Assembly (NCBI RefSeq): GCF_025753795.1
Contig: NZ_JAOWPS010000001.1
Location: 248,001-312,000 of the forward strand
From: Mesorhizobium sp. YC-39
GTDB lineage: Bacteria > Pseudomonadota > Alphaproteobacteria > Rhizobiales > Rhizobiaceae
Reading direction: 5' to 3'
Length of the DNA: 64,000 nucleotides
Shown here: positions 32,692-41,102 of the stretch, one piece after another
Layout: each line of letters opens with the position of its first letter
Numbering within the stretch: the first letter of the stretch is position 1
Notes under the pieces: model-generated
Databases searched by the model: none
What the model was told of the DNA's origin: nothing
Seen by the model: the letters and a program-made list of their open reading frames with translations, nothing else
Program-made: the position numbers and the translations under genes

Positions 32692-33531
32692 ATGAGCACC
32701 GCGACCCGTTCGCTACCCCGCACCATCGGCGCCCACGCGATCCTGTTGACCTACACGGTGATCGCGCTGTTCCCGGTGATCATCGTGATCATGAATTCGT
32801 TCAAGTCTCGCGCGGGCATCTTCGGCGCGCCGCTGACGCCGCCGACGCCGAAAACCTTCGACCTGATCGGTTACACCACGGTCATCGGCCAGGGCGATTT
32901 CATCCACTATTTCCAGAACAGCCTTGTGGTGACCGTCGCCTCGCTGTTCTTCGTGTTGTTGTTCGGTGCCATGGCCGCTTTCGCGCTGTCGGAATACCGC
33001 TTCCGCGGTAACACGATGATGGGGCTTTATCTCGCGCTCGGCATCATGATCCCGATCCGCCTCGGCACCGTCGCCATCCTGCAATTGATGGTGGCGAGCG
33101 GGCTGGTCAACACGCTGACGGCGCTGATCCTCGTCTACACCGCGCAAGGCCTGCCGTTGGCCGTGTTCATCCTGTCGGAATTCATGAAGCAGGTATCCGA
33201 CGATCTGAAGAATGCCGGCCGCATCGATGGACTGTCCGAATACACCATCTTCTTCCGGCTGGTGCTGCCGCTGGTCAGGCCATCGATGGCGACGGTCGCC
33301 GTCTTCACCATGATCCCGATCTGGAACGATCTGTGGTTCCCGCTGATCCTGGCGCCCTCGGAAGAGACAAAGACGGTGACGCTCGGTGCGCAGCTGTTCC
33401 TCGGCCAGTTCGTCACCAACTGGAACGCGATCCTGGCAGCGCTGTCGCTGGCGATCATGCCGGTGCTGATCCTCTACGTCATCTTCTCGCGGCAGCTGAT
33501 CCGCGGCATTACTTCCGGAGCCGTCAAGTGA
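32692..33531 (+). CDS. sugar ABC transporter permease, CUT1 MalG/UgpE type
   Basis: This is an inner-membrane permease of 279 residues. It has an N-terminal helix (ILLTYTVIALFPVIIVIMNS), further helices and the EAA loop DDLKNAGRIDGLSEYTIFFRL. The C-terminal region with IRGITSGAVK is typical of MalG-like subunits. AAGGGGCG precedes the ATG at 32692; the longer open frame upstream belongs to a shadow of the first permease. Its stop overlaps the GTG of the Gfo/Idh gene (GTGA). Confidence 0.93.
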   Translation: MSTATRSLPRTIGAHAILLTYTVIALFPVIIVIMNSFKSRAGIFGAPLTPPTPKTFDLIGYTTVIGQGDFIHYFQNSLVVTVASLFFVLLFGAMAAFALSEYRFRGNTMMGLYLALGIMIPIRLGTVAILQLMVASGLVNTLTALILVYTAQGLPLAVFILSEFMKQVSDDLKNAGRIDGLSEYTIFFRLVLPLVRPSMATVAVFTMIPIWNDLWFPLILAPSEETKTVTLGAQLFLGQFVTNWNAILAALSLAIMPVLILYVIFSRQLIRGITSGAVK

Positions 33532-34589
33532 GTTCGCAAAAGCCTCTTCGCGTCGTCGTCGCCGGCCTTGGCAATATGGGCCGCAGCCATGCGCTGGCGT
33601 ATCACAGCAATCCGGGCTTCGAGATTGCCGCACTCGTCAACCGTTCCGACGTGCCGTTGCCCGCCGGCCTTTCCGGCTACGGCATCCGGCGTTCCTTCGA
33701 CGAGGCGCTGCGCGACGAGAAGCCCGATGTCGCTTGCATCGCCACCTATTCCGACAGCCATGCCGACTATGCGGTGAAGGCGTTCGAGGCGGGCTGCCAC
33801 GTCTTCGTCGAAAAGCCGCTGGCAACCACCGTCGCCGATGCAAAGCGCGTCGTCGCGGCGGCCAAGGCCAATGGCCGGAAACTGGTGATAGGCTACATCC
33901 TTCGCCATCACCCGTCCTGGATCAGGCTGATTGCCGAGGCGCGCAAACTCGGCGGCCCCTACGTCTTCCGCATGAACCTCAACCAGCAATCCTCCGGCCA
34001 TACCTGGGAGACGCACAAGCAGTTGATGCAGACGACGTCGCCGATCGTCGATTGCGGCGTGCACTATCTCGACGTGATGCTGCAGATCACCGACGCCAGG
34101 CCGGTCGAGGTGCGCGGCATGGGGGTGCGGCTGACCGATGAGGTCGCGCCTTCAATGTACAATTACGGCCATCTGCAGGTGCTGTTCGATGACGGTTCCG
34201 TCGGCTGGTACGAAGCCGGCTGGGGACCGATGATTTCGGAGACGGCCTTCTTCGTGAAGGATGTCATCTCGCCGAATGGCTGCGTGTCGATCGTCATGAA
34301 GGAGGGTGTCAGGTCCGATGACATCGACACTCACACCAAGACCTCGACCATCCGCCTGCACAGTGCCGCGACCGGCGCTGATGGCAAGTTCGCCAGGCCT
34401 GACGAGATGCTGTCGATGGCAGGCGAACCTGGCCATCAGGATCTTTGCGACCTCGAACAGGCCTTTGTGCTGAAGGCGATCCGTGAGGATCTGGATCTCA
34501 CCAGGCATATGGATGACGCGGTCAAGTCGCTCGCCGTCTGCCTTGCCGCCGACGAGAGCGTGCGCAGTGGCGCCGCCGTCAAACTCTAA
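33528..34589 (+). CDS. Gfo/Idh/MocA family oxidoreductase in amino-sugar operon
   Basis: The protein has 353 residues. The NAD-binding motif is VVVAGLGNMGRSHALAYH, the family signature is FVEKPLATTVADA, and the catalytic region is PIVDCGVHYLDVMLQ with the expected Asp and His. The GTG start at 33528 overlaps the permease stop by four bases, so translation is coupled. It probably oxidises or epimerises a sugar taken up by this importer, but standard GlcNAc/MurNAc catabolism has no such step. Either the importer handles another N-acetyl or muropeptide-derived sugar, or the enzyme performs a side reaction. Confidence 0.88.
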   Translation: MSSQKPLRVVVAGLGNMGRSHALAYHSNPGFEIAALVNRSDVPLPAGLSGYGIRRSFDEALRDEKPDVACIATYSDSHADYAVKAFEAGCHVFVEKPLATTVADAKRVVAAAKANGRKLVIGYILRHHPSWIRLIAEARKLGGPYVFRMNLNQQSSGHTWETHKQLMQTTSPIVDCGVHYLDVMLQITDARPVEVRGMGVRLTDEVAPSMYNYGHLQVLFDDGSVGWYEAGWGPMISETAFFVKDVISPNGCVSIVMKEGVRSDDIDTHTKTSTIRLHSAATGADGKFARPDEMLSMAGEPGHQDLCDLEQAFVLKAIREDLDLTRHMDDAVKSLAVCLAADESVRSGAAVKL

Positions 34590-34604
34590 GCTAGGAACGA
34601 TATT

Positions 34605-35603
34605 GTGGGCTCGCTGAACATCGAGAATGTGAAGAAGGCCTTTGGGCCGGTCGAGGTGCTGAAGGGCATCAACCTCGAAGTGACGGATGGCGAGTTCGTC
34701 GTCTTCGTCGGCCCGTCGGGCTGTGGCAAGTCGACCCTGCTCAGGGTCATTGCCGGACTGGAGGATTCGACTTCGGGCCGCGTCGTTATCGACGGCGAGG
34801 ACGTCTCCGCCACGCCGCCGGCCAAACGCGGCATCGCCATGGTGTTCCAGACCTATGCGCTCTACCCGCATCTGACAGTGAAGAACAACATGGGCCTCGG
34901 CCTGAAGCAGGCCGGTACGCCGGCGGCCGAGATCGAGCGCCGCATCGGCATAGCCTCCTCCATGCTGTCGCTGGAGCCCTATCTCTCGAGGCGGCCGGCG
35001 GAGCTCTCCGGCGGCCAGCGCCAGCGTGTCGCCATCGGCCGCGCCGTAGTGCGTGAGCCCAAGCTCTTTCTCTTCGATGAGCCTTTGTCCAATCTCGACG
35101 CTGCACTGCGCGTCAACACGCGACTGGAGATCGCGCAGCTGCATCGCCGGCTGAAAGCGACGATGATCTATGTCACCCACGACCAGGTCGAGGCGATGAC
35201 GCTGGCCGACAAGATCGTCGTGCTCAACGCCGGCAGGATCGAGCAGATCGGTGGCCCGATGGAGCTTTACAATTCGCCGGCCAATGAATTCGTCGCCGGT
35301 TTCATCGGCTCGCCGAAGATGAATTTCGTCGATGGCGCCAGGCTCGGCGAGACGGCCAAGACCATCGGCGTCCGCCCGGAGCATCTGACCGTCGATCCGA
35401 AATCCGGCACCTGGAAGGGCACGGTGGTGCACGCCGAGCATCTCGGCGCCGACACCAATCTTTATCTCGACTGCGAGAAGGCCGGGCTGATCACCGTGCG
35501 CATCTTCGGCGTCTACAATGCCGAACCCGGCGCGACGCTCTACGCGACGCCGGATCCGGCGAAGACCTATCGGTTTGGCGCCGATGGCAAGGTGCTGAAG
35601 TAG
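34605..35603 (+). CDS. ABC transporter ATP-binding protein, UgpC/MsmK type
   Basis: This cytoplasmic ATPase has 332 residues: Walker [10 protein letters not shown] near 38-46, Q-loop in [14 protein letters not shown], signature [13 protein letters not shown], Walker [16 protein letters not shown] and the H-loop [11 protein letters not shown]-terminal TOBE-type regulatory domain starts near 235 ([11 protein letters not shown], then [10 protein letters not shown]). It powers the CUT1 permeases upstream. The start is the GTG at 34605 after AGGAAC. It is the last gene of the murQ unit, followed by a hairpin at 35614-35636. Confidence 0.92.
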   Translation: MGSLNIENVKKAFGPVEVLKGINLEVTDGEFVVFVGPSGCGKSTLLRVIAGLEDSTSGRVVIDGEDVSATPPAKRGIAMVFQTYALYPHLTVKNNMGLGLKQAGTPAAEIERRIGIASSMLSLEPYLSRRPAELSGGQRQRVAIGRAVVREPKLFLFDEPLSNLDAALRVNTRLEIAQLHRRLKATMIYVTHDQVEAMTLADKIVVLNAGRIEQIGGPMELYNSPANEFVAGFIGSPKMNFVDGARLGETAKTIGVRPEHLTVDPKSGTWKGTVVHAEHLGADTNLYLDCEKAGLITVRIFGVYNAEPGATLYATPDPAKTYRFGADGKVLK

Positions 35604-35613
35604 CGCGGCCTGT

Positions 35614-35636
35614 CCTTCTCCCCTTGTGGGAGAAGG
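35614..35636. terminator. terminator-like hairpin between convergent genes
   Basis: CCTTCTCCC and GGGAGAAGG form a 9-bp stem with loop CTTGT, 10 bases after the ATPase stop and 12 bases before the stop of the convergent hydrolase gene. It belongs to the same CCCC-TTGT-GGGG family as the element at 39834 and the decayed copy near 31618. It could serve both strands. Confidence 0.6.
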
Positions 35637-35648
35637 GAAGATTTGCGC

Positions 35649-36494
35649 TCAGATGTCAGCCCTAAACGTCTGCTTCTGCGTACCCATGCCTTCGATACCC
35701 AGCTCAACCACGTCGCCGGCCTTCAGGAACACTGGTGGCTTCATGCCCAGCCCGACGCCAGGCGGTGTGCCCGTCGAAATAATGTCGCCCGGGTGCAGCG
35801 ACATGAACTGGCTGAGATAGGAAACGAGGTAGGCGACGCCATAGACCATGGTCTTGGTCGAGCCGTTCTGCATCATCTTGCCGTTGACCTTCAGCCACAT
35901 TGGCAGGTTCTGCGGGTCCTTCACCTCGTCCTTGGTAACCAGCCACGGCCCGATCGGCCCGAACGTGTCGCAGCTCTTGCCCTTGGTCCACTGGCCCTGC
36001 CGCTCGGCCTGGAAAGCGCGCTCGGACACGTCATGCGCGACGCAGTAGCCGGCGACATAATCGAACGCATCCGCCTCGCTGACATATTTGGCGGTTTTGC
36101 CGATGACCACGCCAAGCTCGACCTCCCAGTCGGTCTTGACCGAGCCGCGCGGGATCACCACGTCGTCGTCAGGCCCGACGATGGCCGAGCTTGCCTTCAT
36201 GAAGATGATCGGCTCCGGCGGCACGGTGGCACCGGTTTCGGCGGCGTGGTCGGAATAGTTGAGGCCGATGCAGATGAACTTGCCGGTGCCGGCAACGCAG
36301 GCGCCGATGCGCGGGCTACCGGAAACCGCCGGCAGCGATTTCGCGTCGAGCTTCGACAGCATGTCCAGCGAGGCCGGATGGAGCGCAGTGCCGGCGATGT
36401 CGGCGACATGGGCGGAGAGGTCGCGGATCGTCCCATCCGCATCGATGAGGCCGGGGCGTTCGCTACCCGCCTCGCCATAGCGCAGCAGTTTCAT
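35649..36494 (-). CDS. fumarylacetoacetate hydrolase family protein, 2,4-diketo-3-deoxy-sugar-acid hydrolase-like
   Basis: The protein has 281 residues with the FAH fold. FICIGLNYSDHAAETG carries the conserved His, TDWEVELGVVIG the paired Glu metal ligands, and AHDVSERAFQAERQGQW the Asp ligand. GDIISTGTPPGVGLGMKPP is the C-terminal signature. Close family members hydrolyse 2,4-diketo-3-deoxy-L-fuconate or -rhamnonate to pyruvate and lactate. The next gene in the operon, an SDR like 2-keto-3-deoxy-L-fuconate dehydrogenase, would make exactly that substrate, so I favour this role. Other FAH members (ureidoglycolate lyase, fumarylpyruvate hydrolase) remain possible. Confidence 0.87.
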   Translation of the reverse strand: MKLLRYGEAGSERPGLIDADGTIRDLSAHVADIAGTALHPASLDMLSKLDAKSLPAVSGSPRIGACVAGTGKFICIGLNYSDHAAETGATVPPEPIIFMKASSAIVGPDDDVVIPRGSVKTDWEVELGVVIGKTAKYVSEADAFDYVAGYCVAHDVSERAFQAERQGQWTKGKSCDTFGPIGPWLVTKDEVKDPQNLPMWLKVNGKMMQNGSTKTMVYGVAYLVSYLSQFMSLHPGDIISTGTPPGVGLGMKPPVFLKAGDVVELGIEGMGTQKQTFRADI

Positions 36495-36527
36495 AGAATT
36501 TTTCTCCTGATTGTGATCAGAGGCCTC

Positions 36528-37259
36528 TCAGATGGACCAGCCACCGTCGATATTATAAGCCTGCCCCGACGTATAGGTGGCGCCGGCGAGATAGACGGCG
36601 AGATCGGCGATTTCCTCGGGCGTCCCCAGTCTGCCCATCGGCTGACGGGCAATGAAGGCGGCGCGGGCCGCCTCATAATCGCCCTGCGCATGCATGCGGT
36701 CCTGCAGCGAAGGGCTCTCGACGGTGCCCGGACAGATCGCGTTGCAGCGAATGCCCTTGCCGACATAGTCGGCGGCAATCGCCTTGGTCAGGCCGATGAC
36801 CGCGGCCTTGGTGACGCCATAGGCGAAACGGTTGGGGACACCTTTGCCGGCGCCGGCGACCGAAGACATGTTGACGATCGATCCATCGCCACGCTCCAGC
36901 ATGCCCGGCAGCACGGCGCGAATGGTACGGATCATCGCGCGCACATTGAGGTTGAACGCAAAATCGAGATCGGCATCCTTCATCTCGAGGATCGAGCCCG
37001 AATGGACGAAGCCGGCGCAGTTGAACAGCACGTCGACGACGCCGATCTCGGCGAAGGCGGTGTTGACGGCCTCATCGTTCAGCACGTCGAGCTTGCGGGT
37101 CTTGATCCCTGATGTCTTGCCGAGTTCGGCGAGCAGCGCCTCGTTGATGTCGGTGGCGTGCACCACGGCGCCTGCCTTGGCGAAAGCCAGCGCGCTCGCC
37201 CGACCAATACCTTGCGCCGCCGCCGTGACGACAACGACCTTGCCTGCCAGATCCGCCAT
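36528..37259 (-). CDS. SDR, 2-keto-3-deoxy-L-fuconate dehydrogenase-like (DHRS6-type)
   Basis: This SDR has 243 residues. The cofactor motif is VTAAAQGIGRA, and NCAGFVHSG replaces NNAG. The stretch FAYGVTKAAVIGLTKAIAAD with active-site YGVTK, followed by RCNAICPGTVESPSLQDRM, closely resembles human DHRS6/BDH2 and bacterial 2-keto-3-deoxy-L-fuconate dehydrogenases. GAGGAG upstream fixes the start at 37259. It probably oxidises C4 of a 2-keto-3-deoxy-sugar acid for cleavage by the hydrolase 33 bases downstream. The fuconate dehydratase and importer expected for a full pathway are not in this operon. Confidence 0.88.
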   Translation of the reverse strand: MADLAGKVVVVTAAAQGIGRASALAFAKAGAVVHATDINEALLAELGKTSGIKTRKLDVLNDEAVNTAFAEIGVVDVLFNCAGFVHSGSILEMKDADLDFAFNLNVRAMIRTIRAVLPGMLERGDGSIVNMSSVAGAGKGVPNRFAYGVTKAAVIGLTKAIAADYVGKGIRCNAICPGTVESPSLQDRMHAQGDYEAARAAFIARQPMGRLGTPEEIADLAVYLAGATYTSGQAYNIDGGWSI

Positions 37260-37445
37260 GCTTTTCTCCTCGCCCGCTCGGGTCATCCGCATCTATCGGC
37301 GGACAGCCAGGCCGTCATGTGCCAGTCAGGCGCTATCATGCAGCCTGTGCCTTTGTCAGTTCACTGGTAAAAATGTTTTTTCTCGTTAAAGAACACGCAT
37401 GCGGGCGTCAAGCCCGAACACGATCACAATCAAACTCCGAAACTC

Positions 37446-39818
37446 TCAATCGCCGTAGGGCACCCAGACGTTCTTGACCTCGACCGCACGGCGCAGCAAG
37501 GCTTCGCCTGCCGCGTCAGCCGAAGCCCAGTCGAGGCTACGGCCATTGCCGGTCCAGACGCGTTTCAGATTGCCAATGGAGTCGGCTTCCGCCTTGGCGC
37601 AGGTCTCGGCATCGGCGAAGATCCAGAGCCCGTCGACATCGTCGTGCTTGGCCAGCACGCCGGCGAGCTCCGCGCTGCGGCCGGTAACGATGTTGATGGC
37701 GCCGGCCGGGACGTCGGAATACTCGATCACCTGATAGAGATCGGTGGCAAGCAGCGGGTATTTTTCCGAAGGCACGGCCACCACGGTGTTGCCCATGGCA
37801 AGCGCCGGCGCCAGCAGCGAGATCAATCCGAGTAGTGGCGCATTGTCCGGCGCCACGATGCCGACGACGCCGACCGGCTCGTGCAAAGCCAGCGTGACCG
37901 CGCGGGCCGGCGGCTGATGCACGCGGCCTTCGAACTTGTCGGCAAGGCCGGCATAGAGGAACAGCCGCTCGATCGACTGCTCGACCTCTTCACGCGCCAC
38001 CTTGGCGGCGGCGCCGGTGAGTTCGGCGAGACGCGTCGTGAATTCATCGGCACGGCCAGAGAGGTTCTCGGCCAGATAGTAAAGCACTTGGGACCTGTTA
38101 TAGGCGGTTGCCTCCGGCCAGCCTTTACAGGCGCGGGCTGCAGCAACGGCATCGCGGATGTCCTTGCGGTTACCGAGACCGACTTCGCCGGCAAGCTTGC
38201 CCTTGGCGGTGGCAATGCCAATCGAATAGTTGCCGTCCGGCCTGACCTGCTTGCCGCCGATAAACAGTTTCGCCGTGCGGTCGATGGCGTCGCCTTCCGC
38301 CTGATCGACAGGCTGGGCAGAACTCGCTGCCGGCTTGATGACCGGGCCGAGCGGCAGTTTCACTGACAAATATTCGAACATGCCCTCGCGCCCGCCTTCG
38401 CGGCCAAAACCGCTCTCACGGTAACCGCCGAAGCCGCAAGCTGCATCGAACATGTTGGTGCCGTTGATCCAGACGACGCCGGCCTTCAATTGCGGCGCCA
38501 CATGCAGAGCGAGGTTGACATTCTCGCTCCACACCGAGGCCGCCAGCCCGTAGCGTGTGTTGTTGGCAAGCTCGATCGCTTCCTCGGTGTTGCGGAAGGT
38601 CATGGTGGCGAGCACCGGCCCGAACACCTCTTCCTGAGCCAGGATATTAGCCGGCGAAACGCCAGTGGCAAGTGTCGGCAGATGGTAATAGCCGGAAGAC
38701 GGCAGTGCCGCGTCCGGCTGCCAGCAGACGGCGCCCTGTTTCGCCCCTTCCGCGACCAGACCCTTGACGCGGTCGAGCTGGCTCAAATCGACCAGCGGAC
38801 CGATATCGGTGTTCTTGTCGAGCGGGCTGCCGACGCGCAGCCGGCTCATCCTCACCTTGACCTTGGCGATGAAGGCATCCGCGATGCCCTCCTGCACCAG
38901 CAGCCGCGACCCGGCGCAGCAGACCTGGCCCTGATTGAACCAGATGCCGTCGACCAGTCCCTCCACGGCGCTGTCGAGATCGGCGTCCTCGAAGACGACG
39001 AAGGCCGACTTGCCGCCAAGTTCCAGCGACAGTTTTTTGCCGGACCCCGCGGTGTCTTTCCGGATGATCTTGCCGACTTCCGAAGAGCCGGTGAAGGCGA
39101 TCTTCTGGATACCTGGATGGTTGACGATGGCCGCGCCCGCCTCCGGCCCGCCCTGAACGATGTTGACGACCCCTTTCGGCACGCCTGAGCGTTCGCAGAT
39201 CTCGGCGAACAGGATGGCGGTGAGCGGCGTGAATTCTGCCGGCTTCAGCACCACCGTGCAGCCGGCGGCAAGCGCGGGCGCGATCTTCCAGGCCAGCATC
39301 AGCAACGGGAAGTTCCACGGAATGATCTGGCCGACGACGCCGACGCCCTTGTGACCGGGAAAATCCCTGTCCAGCGCCTGCGCCCAGCCAGCATGGTGGA
39401 TGAAATGGCGGATGGCCAGCGGCACGTCGATGTCGCGGCTTTCGCGGATCGGCTTACCATTGTCGATCGATTCCAGTACCGCGAACAGGCGCTGGTGGCG
39501 CTGCATGGCGCGGCCGATGGCGTAGAGCACTTTCGCTCGGCTGTAGCCGGTGCTGGCACTCCATTTCGACAGCGCCTTGGCCGCGGCCGAAACCGCGGCG
39601 TCGATATCGGCGGCGCCGGCATCCGACACCTTGGCCAGGAGTTTGCTCGAGGAGGGGTCGCTGGTCTCGAAGGTCTTGCCGCCTGTGGCTGCTTTCCAAT
39701 CACCGCCGATGAACAGCGCCTTCGAAAAATCGCGTCCGGCCAGCCAGGCATCGGCCTCGTTGCGCGCCTCCGGCGCCGGGCCGTATTCCATGGCGTGATA
39801 GCGTTCGAGAATGTTCAT
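37446..39818 (-). CDS. two-domain aldehyde dehydrogenase, ALDH16 family
   Basis: The protein has 790 residues, about 300 longer than ordinary aldehyde dehydrogenases. Residues 1-490 form a complete catalytic unit: VGQIIPWNFPLLMLAW, FTGSSEVGK, the Glu motif SLELGGKSAF and the nucleophile Cys in NQGQVCCAGSRL. From about 510 a second ALDH-like domain (LFIGGKQVRPDGNYS, VGIVAPDNAPLLGLISLLAP) lacks an evident catalytic Cys motif, as is typical of ALDH16. AAGGAGG supports the start. It is downstream of deoC; the acetaldehyde released by that aldolase is the obvious candidate substrate, a functional inference from gene order. Confidence 0.92.
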   Translation of the reverse strand: MNILERYHAMEYGPAPEARNEADAWLAGRDFSKALFIGGDWKAATGGKTFETSDPSSSKLLAKVSDAGAADIDAAVSAAAKALSKWSASTGYSRAKVLYAIGRAMQRHQRLFAVLESIDNGKPIRESRDIDVPLAIRHFIHHAGWAQALDRDFPGHKGVGVVGQIIPWNFPLLMLAWKIAPALAAGCTVVLKPAEFTPLTAILFAEICERSGVPKGVVNIVQGGPEAGAAIVNHPGIQKIAFTGSSEVGKIIRKDTAGSGKKLSLELGGKSAFVVFEDADLDSAVEGLVDGIWFNQGQVCCAGSRLLVQEGIADAFIAKVKVRMSRLRVGSPLDKNTDIGPLVDLSQLDRVKGLVAEGAKQGAVCWQPDAALPSSGYYHLPTLATGVSPANILAQEEVFGPVLATMTFRNTEEAIELANNTRYGLAASVWSENVNLALHVAPQLKAGVVWINGTNMFDAACGFGGYRESGFGREGGREGMFEYLSVKLPLGPVIKPAASSAQPVDQAEGDAIDRTAKLFIGGKQVRPDGNYSIGIATAKGKLAGEVGLGNRKDIRDAVAAARACKGWPEATAYNRSQVLYYLAENLSGRADEFTTRLAELTGAAAKVAREEVEQSIERLFLYAGLADKFEGRVHQPPARAVTLALHEPVGVVGIVAPDNAPLLGLISLLAPALAMGNTVVAVPSEKYPLLATDLYQVIEYSDVPAGAINIVTGRSAELAGVLAKHDDVDGLWIFADAETCAKAEADSIGNLKRVWTGNGRSLDWASADAAGEALLRRAVEVKNVWVPYGD

Positions 39819-39833
39819 GTGGTGCCTCCTTCA

Positions 39834-39874
39834 CCCTCCCCCTTGTGGGGAGGGTCGATCGGCAAAGCCGATCG
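39834..39874. repeat. double-hairpin intergenic repeat
   Basis: Two adjacent hairpins lie between deoC and the ALDH16 gene. CCCTCCCC/GGGGAGGG with loop CTTGT is at 39834-39854, and CGATCGGC/GCCGATCG with loop AAA is at 39856-39874. The first belongs to the same family as the hairpin at 35614. The element resembles short palindromic repeats I recall as common in Mesorhizobium and may tune expression between the two cistrons. Confidence 0.65.
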
Positions 39875-39885
39875 GGGTGGGGGTT

Positions 39886-40935
39886 TCACGCCATCGCGTG
39901 GCGGTGATTGGCCGAATAATGGCCAGTCAGATGGTGCTCGAGCTGGCGTTCGATGTCGGTCAACAGGCTTGAGGCGCCGAAGCGGAACAGCTCGGGCTCC
40001 AGCCAAGGCCGGCCCAGCTCTTCCTTCATCAGCACCAACCAATCGAGCGAGGCTTTCGCCGTCGAGATGCCGCCGGCCGGCTTGAAGCCGATGAGATAGC
40101 CGGTCTCCCCGAAATAGGCGCGGATGGCGCGCACCATGGCGAGACCGACCGGCAGCGTGGCGTTGACGCTTTCCTTGCCGGTCGAGGTCTTGATGAAATC
40201 CGCCCCCGCCATCATCGCCACCATGGAGGCCAGCATGACATTGCGCAGCGTGGCAAGATCGCCGGTGCCGAGAATGACCTTGAGATGGGCCTCGCCGCAG
40301 GCGGCACGCATCGAAACGATCTCGTTATAGAGTTCTTGCCATTTGGCGCCGAAAACCAGGCCGCGCGGGATGACGACGTCGATCTCGTCGGCGCCATCCC
40401 TCACAGAGGCCTCGATTTCCTGCAGGCGCGTCGACAGCGGTGCGAGGCCGTGCGGGAAAGCGGTGGAAACGGCGGCGACATGGATGCCGGTGCCGCGCAG
40501 CGCTTCTACGGCGGTGGCGACGAAGGGATGATAGACACAGACCGCCGCCGGCCGGATGGTTTCGCCCGCTGTACCCAGGCCTTCGACGATGTCGCGGCGG
40601 AATGGGTTGATCGCCTTGGCGCAAAGCCGGCGCACGCGTTCCTCGGTGTCGTTGGAATTCAGCGTCGTCAGGTCCATGCAGGCGACGGCGCGCAGCAGCC
40701 AGGCCGCCTGGTTGTCGGCCTTGATCGAGCGCCGCTTGGTCAGGCTGGCGACGCGGCGTTCCAGCGCCGAACGGTTGACGCTGCGCACCGATTCCATGAA
40801 GCCGAGGTCGAGCCGCATGCCGGGATTGCGGGCAACGCCACGAGTCTGCGGCGCCGGTGTGTTGGCGGCGATACGCGCCGGCAACGGCGTGACCTTGGAC
40901 GCGCCGAGATCGGCGTCGCGGATTGTGCTGCTCAT
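39886..40935 (-). CDS. deoC: deoxyribose-phosphate aldolase
   Basis: This class I aldolase has 349 residues, with an N-terminal extension of about 75 residues relative to E. coli DeoC. The Schiff-base lysine is in DFIKTSTGKESVNATLP, and VCVYHPFVATAVEAL, EIDVVIPRG, LKVILGTGDL and IGFKPAGGISTAKA are the other barrel motifs. It splits 2-deoxyribose-5-P into acetaldehyde and glyceraldehyde-3-P. It precedes the ALDH16 gene, which could oxidise the acetaldehyde. A perfect 20-bp palindrome at 41042-41061 lies 107 bases upstream and is probably the operator. Confidence 0.94.
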   Translation of the reverse strand: MSSTIRDADLGASKVTPLPARIAANTPAPQTRGVARNPGMRLDLGFMESVRSVNRSALERRVASLTKRRSIKADNQAAWLLRAVACMDLTTLNSNDTEERVRRLCAKAINPFRRDIVEGLGTAGETIRPAAVCVYHPFVATAVEALRGTGIHVAAVSTAFPHGLAPLSTRLQEIEASVRDGADEIDVVIPRGLVFGAKWQELYNEIVSMRAACGEAHLKVILGTGDLATLRNVMLASMVAMMAGADFIKTSTGKESVNATLPVGLAMVRAIRAYFGETGYLIGFKPAGGISTAKASLDWLVLMKEELGRPWLEPELFRFGASSLLTDIERQLEHHLTGHYSANHRHAMA

Positions 40936-41041
40936 CTCCTGCCCTTTCGTTCAACGACTTGCGCTGAAGATAGCCCGCGAAGCAGCGCTTCACGAGTCTT
41001 TCAAGCGGTCATAGTTGAAAAAGGCGGCAAAAGCAGCAGGT

Positions 41042-41061
41042 TTTTGACCGTACGGTCAAAA
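41042..41061. promoter_or_regulatory. perfect 20-bp palindrome, TetR-like operator
   Basis: TTTTGACCGTACGGTCAAAA is fully self-complementary. It lies between the deoC start (40935) and the stop of fpr (41103), both leftward. The TTGACCG-CGGTCAA form is common among TetR-family operators, so I infer control of the deoC-ALDH16 unit by a TetR regulator encoded elsewhere. As a continuous palindrome without a loop or T-run it is a poor terminator. Confidence 0.6.
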
Positions 41062-41102
41062 CCCGATTCTGAACGAGACAGGCGCCGAACCGCCCCGGCG
41101 TC

